Source: a bacterium
GTDB taxonomy: Bacteria; Vulcanimicrobiota; Xenobia; Xenobiales; Xenobiaceae
Assembly: GCA_017444045.1 (NCBI GenBank)
Contig: JAFSXO010000224.1
Span: forward strand, 1-6,180
Length of the DNA stretch: 6,180 nt
Direction of reading: 5' to 3'
A program made the position numbers and the translations under genes. A model generated the notes under the pieces. It did no database searches. It was given only the letters and a program-made list of their open reading frames with translations, and was not told the DNA's origin. How positions within the stretch are numbered: position 1 is the first letter of the stretch; every line of letters begins with the position of its first letter. This document shows positions 6,049 through 6,180 of this stretch, piece by piece.

Positions 6049-6180
6049 ATGGCCGAGTACGCCGATTACGAAAAATTAGGTGAATTTTATTTGGGGCGCA
6101 TGCAGAATGGCGAGCTGTTTATGCTCGATGCCCGCGACCTAATGACCCATGCCGTTATTTTGGGTATGACCGGCAGCGGA
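6049..6180 (+). CDS. HerA/FtsK-like P-loop ATPase, N-terminal 44 residues, cut by window edge
   Basis: An ATG at 6049 with AGAGGGGGA (6035-6043) just upstream opens a frame that runs to the window end. The 44 residues begin MAEYADYEKLGEFYLGR. They continue to LDARDLMTHAVILGMTGSG, where GMTGSG (39-44) is the start of a Walker A motif; the expected Lys-Thr lie just outside the window. A short N-terminal sheet followed by D-A-R-D-L-x-T-H-A-x-x-x-G-M-T-G-S-G is the pattern of DUF87/HerA-type ATPases annotated as ATP-binding proteins. Those enzymes are hexameric motors linked to DNA translocation or processing. The precise subfamily and role cannot be judged from this fragment. It lies 191 nt past ackA, beyond a terminator, so it likely has its own promoter, though I see no convincing one. 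Confidence 0.7.
   Translation, partial: MAEYADYEKLGEFYLGRMQNGELFMLDARDLMTHAVILGMTGSG

Noticed and set aside
1..6180. CRISPR array, tRNA, rRNA, insertion sequence or attachment site
   Set aside because: No regularly spaced repeats, tRNA-like cloverleaf, rRNA sequence, transposase motif or flanking duplications were seen.

Overview
The window shows a bacterial chromosome segment of moderate to high GC built around acetate metabolism. It holds four genes plus two genes cut by the window edges. Left to right they are: the start of an exported NHL beta-propeller protein (minus strand, running off the left edge); pta, phosphate acetyltransferase (plus); a large TPR-repeat gene (minus) interrupted by one in-frame UAG; ackA, acetate kinase (plus); and the first 44 codons of a HerA/FtsK-like ATPase (plus, running off the right edge).

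Pta and AckA together convert acetyl-CoA to acetyl phosphate and then to acetate plus ATP, or the reverse for acetate assimilation. This is typical of fermentative or otherwise anaerobic bacteria. The two genes are usually neighbours. Here they lie on the same strand but about 2.7 kb apart, with the TPR gene facing the other way between them, so each needs its own promoter. Pta is the short single-domain form (349 aa), not the roughly 700-residue enterobacterial form. The Sec signal peptide on the NHL protein and the periplasmic or surface role common for such proteins suggest a Gram-negative organism. I cannot place the phylum from this sequence; a deep-branching anaerobe (for example a deltaproteobacterial or PVC lineage) is only a guess.

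Intergenic regions carry clear signals. A strong intrinsic terminator follows ackA. The convergent pta/TPR gap holds three inverted repeats, the largest a perfect 16-bp stem. The pta Shine-Dalgarno sits in the loop of a 7-bp hairpin that touches the start codon. The ackA leader is long and has a weak, distant Shine-Dalgarno.

The most notable observation is the TPR gene. Two open frames lie in the same reading frame, separated only by one UAG, and TPR spacing runs across it at exactly 34 residues when the UAG is counted as one residue. This points to a recent nonsense substitution, a sequencing error or UAG decoding, not to two separate genes. I found no convincing new defence or mobile system in the window.
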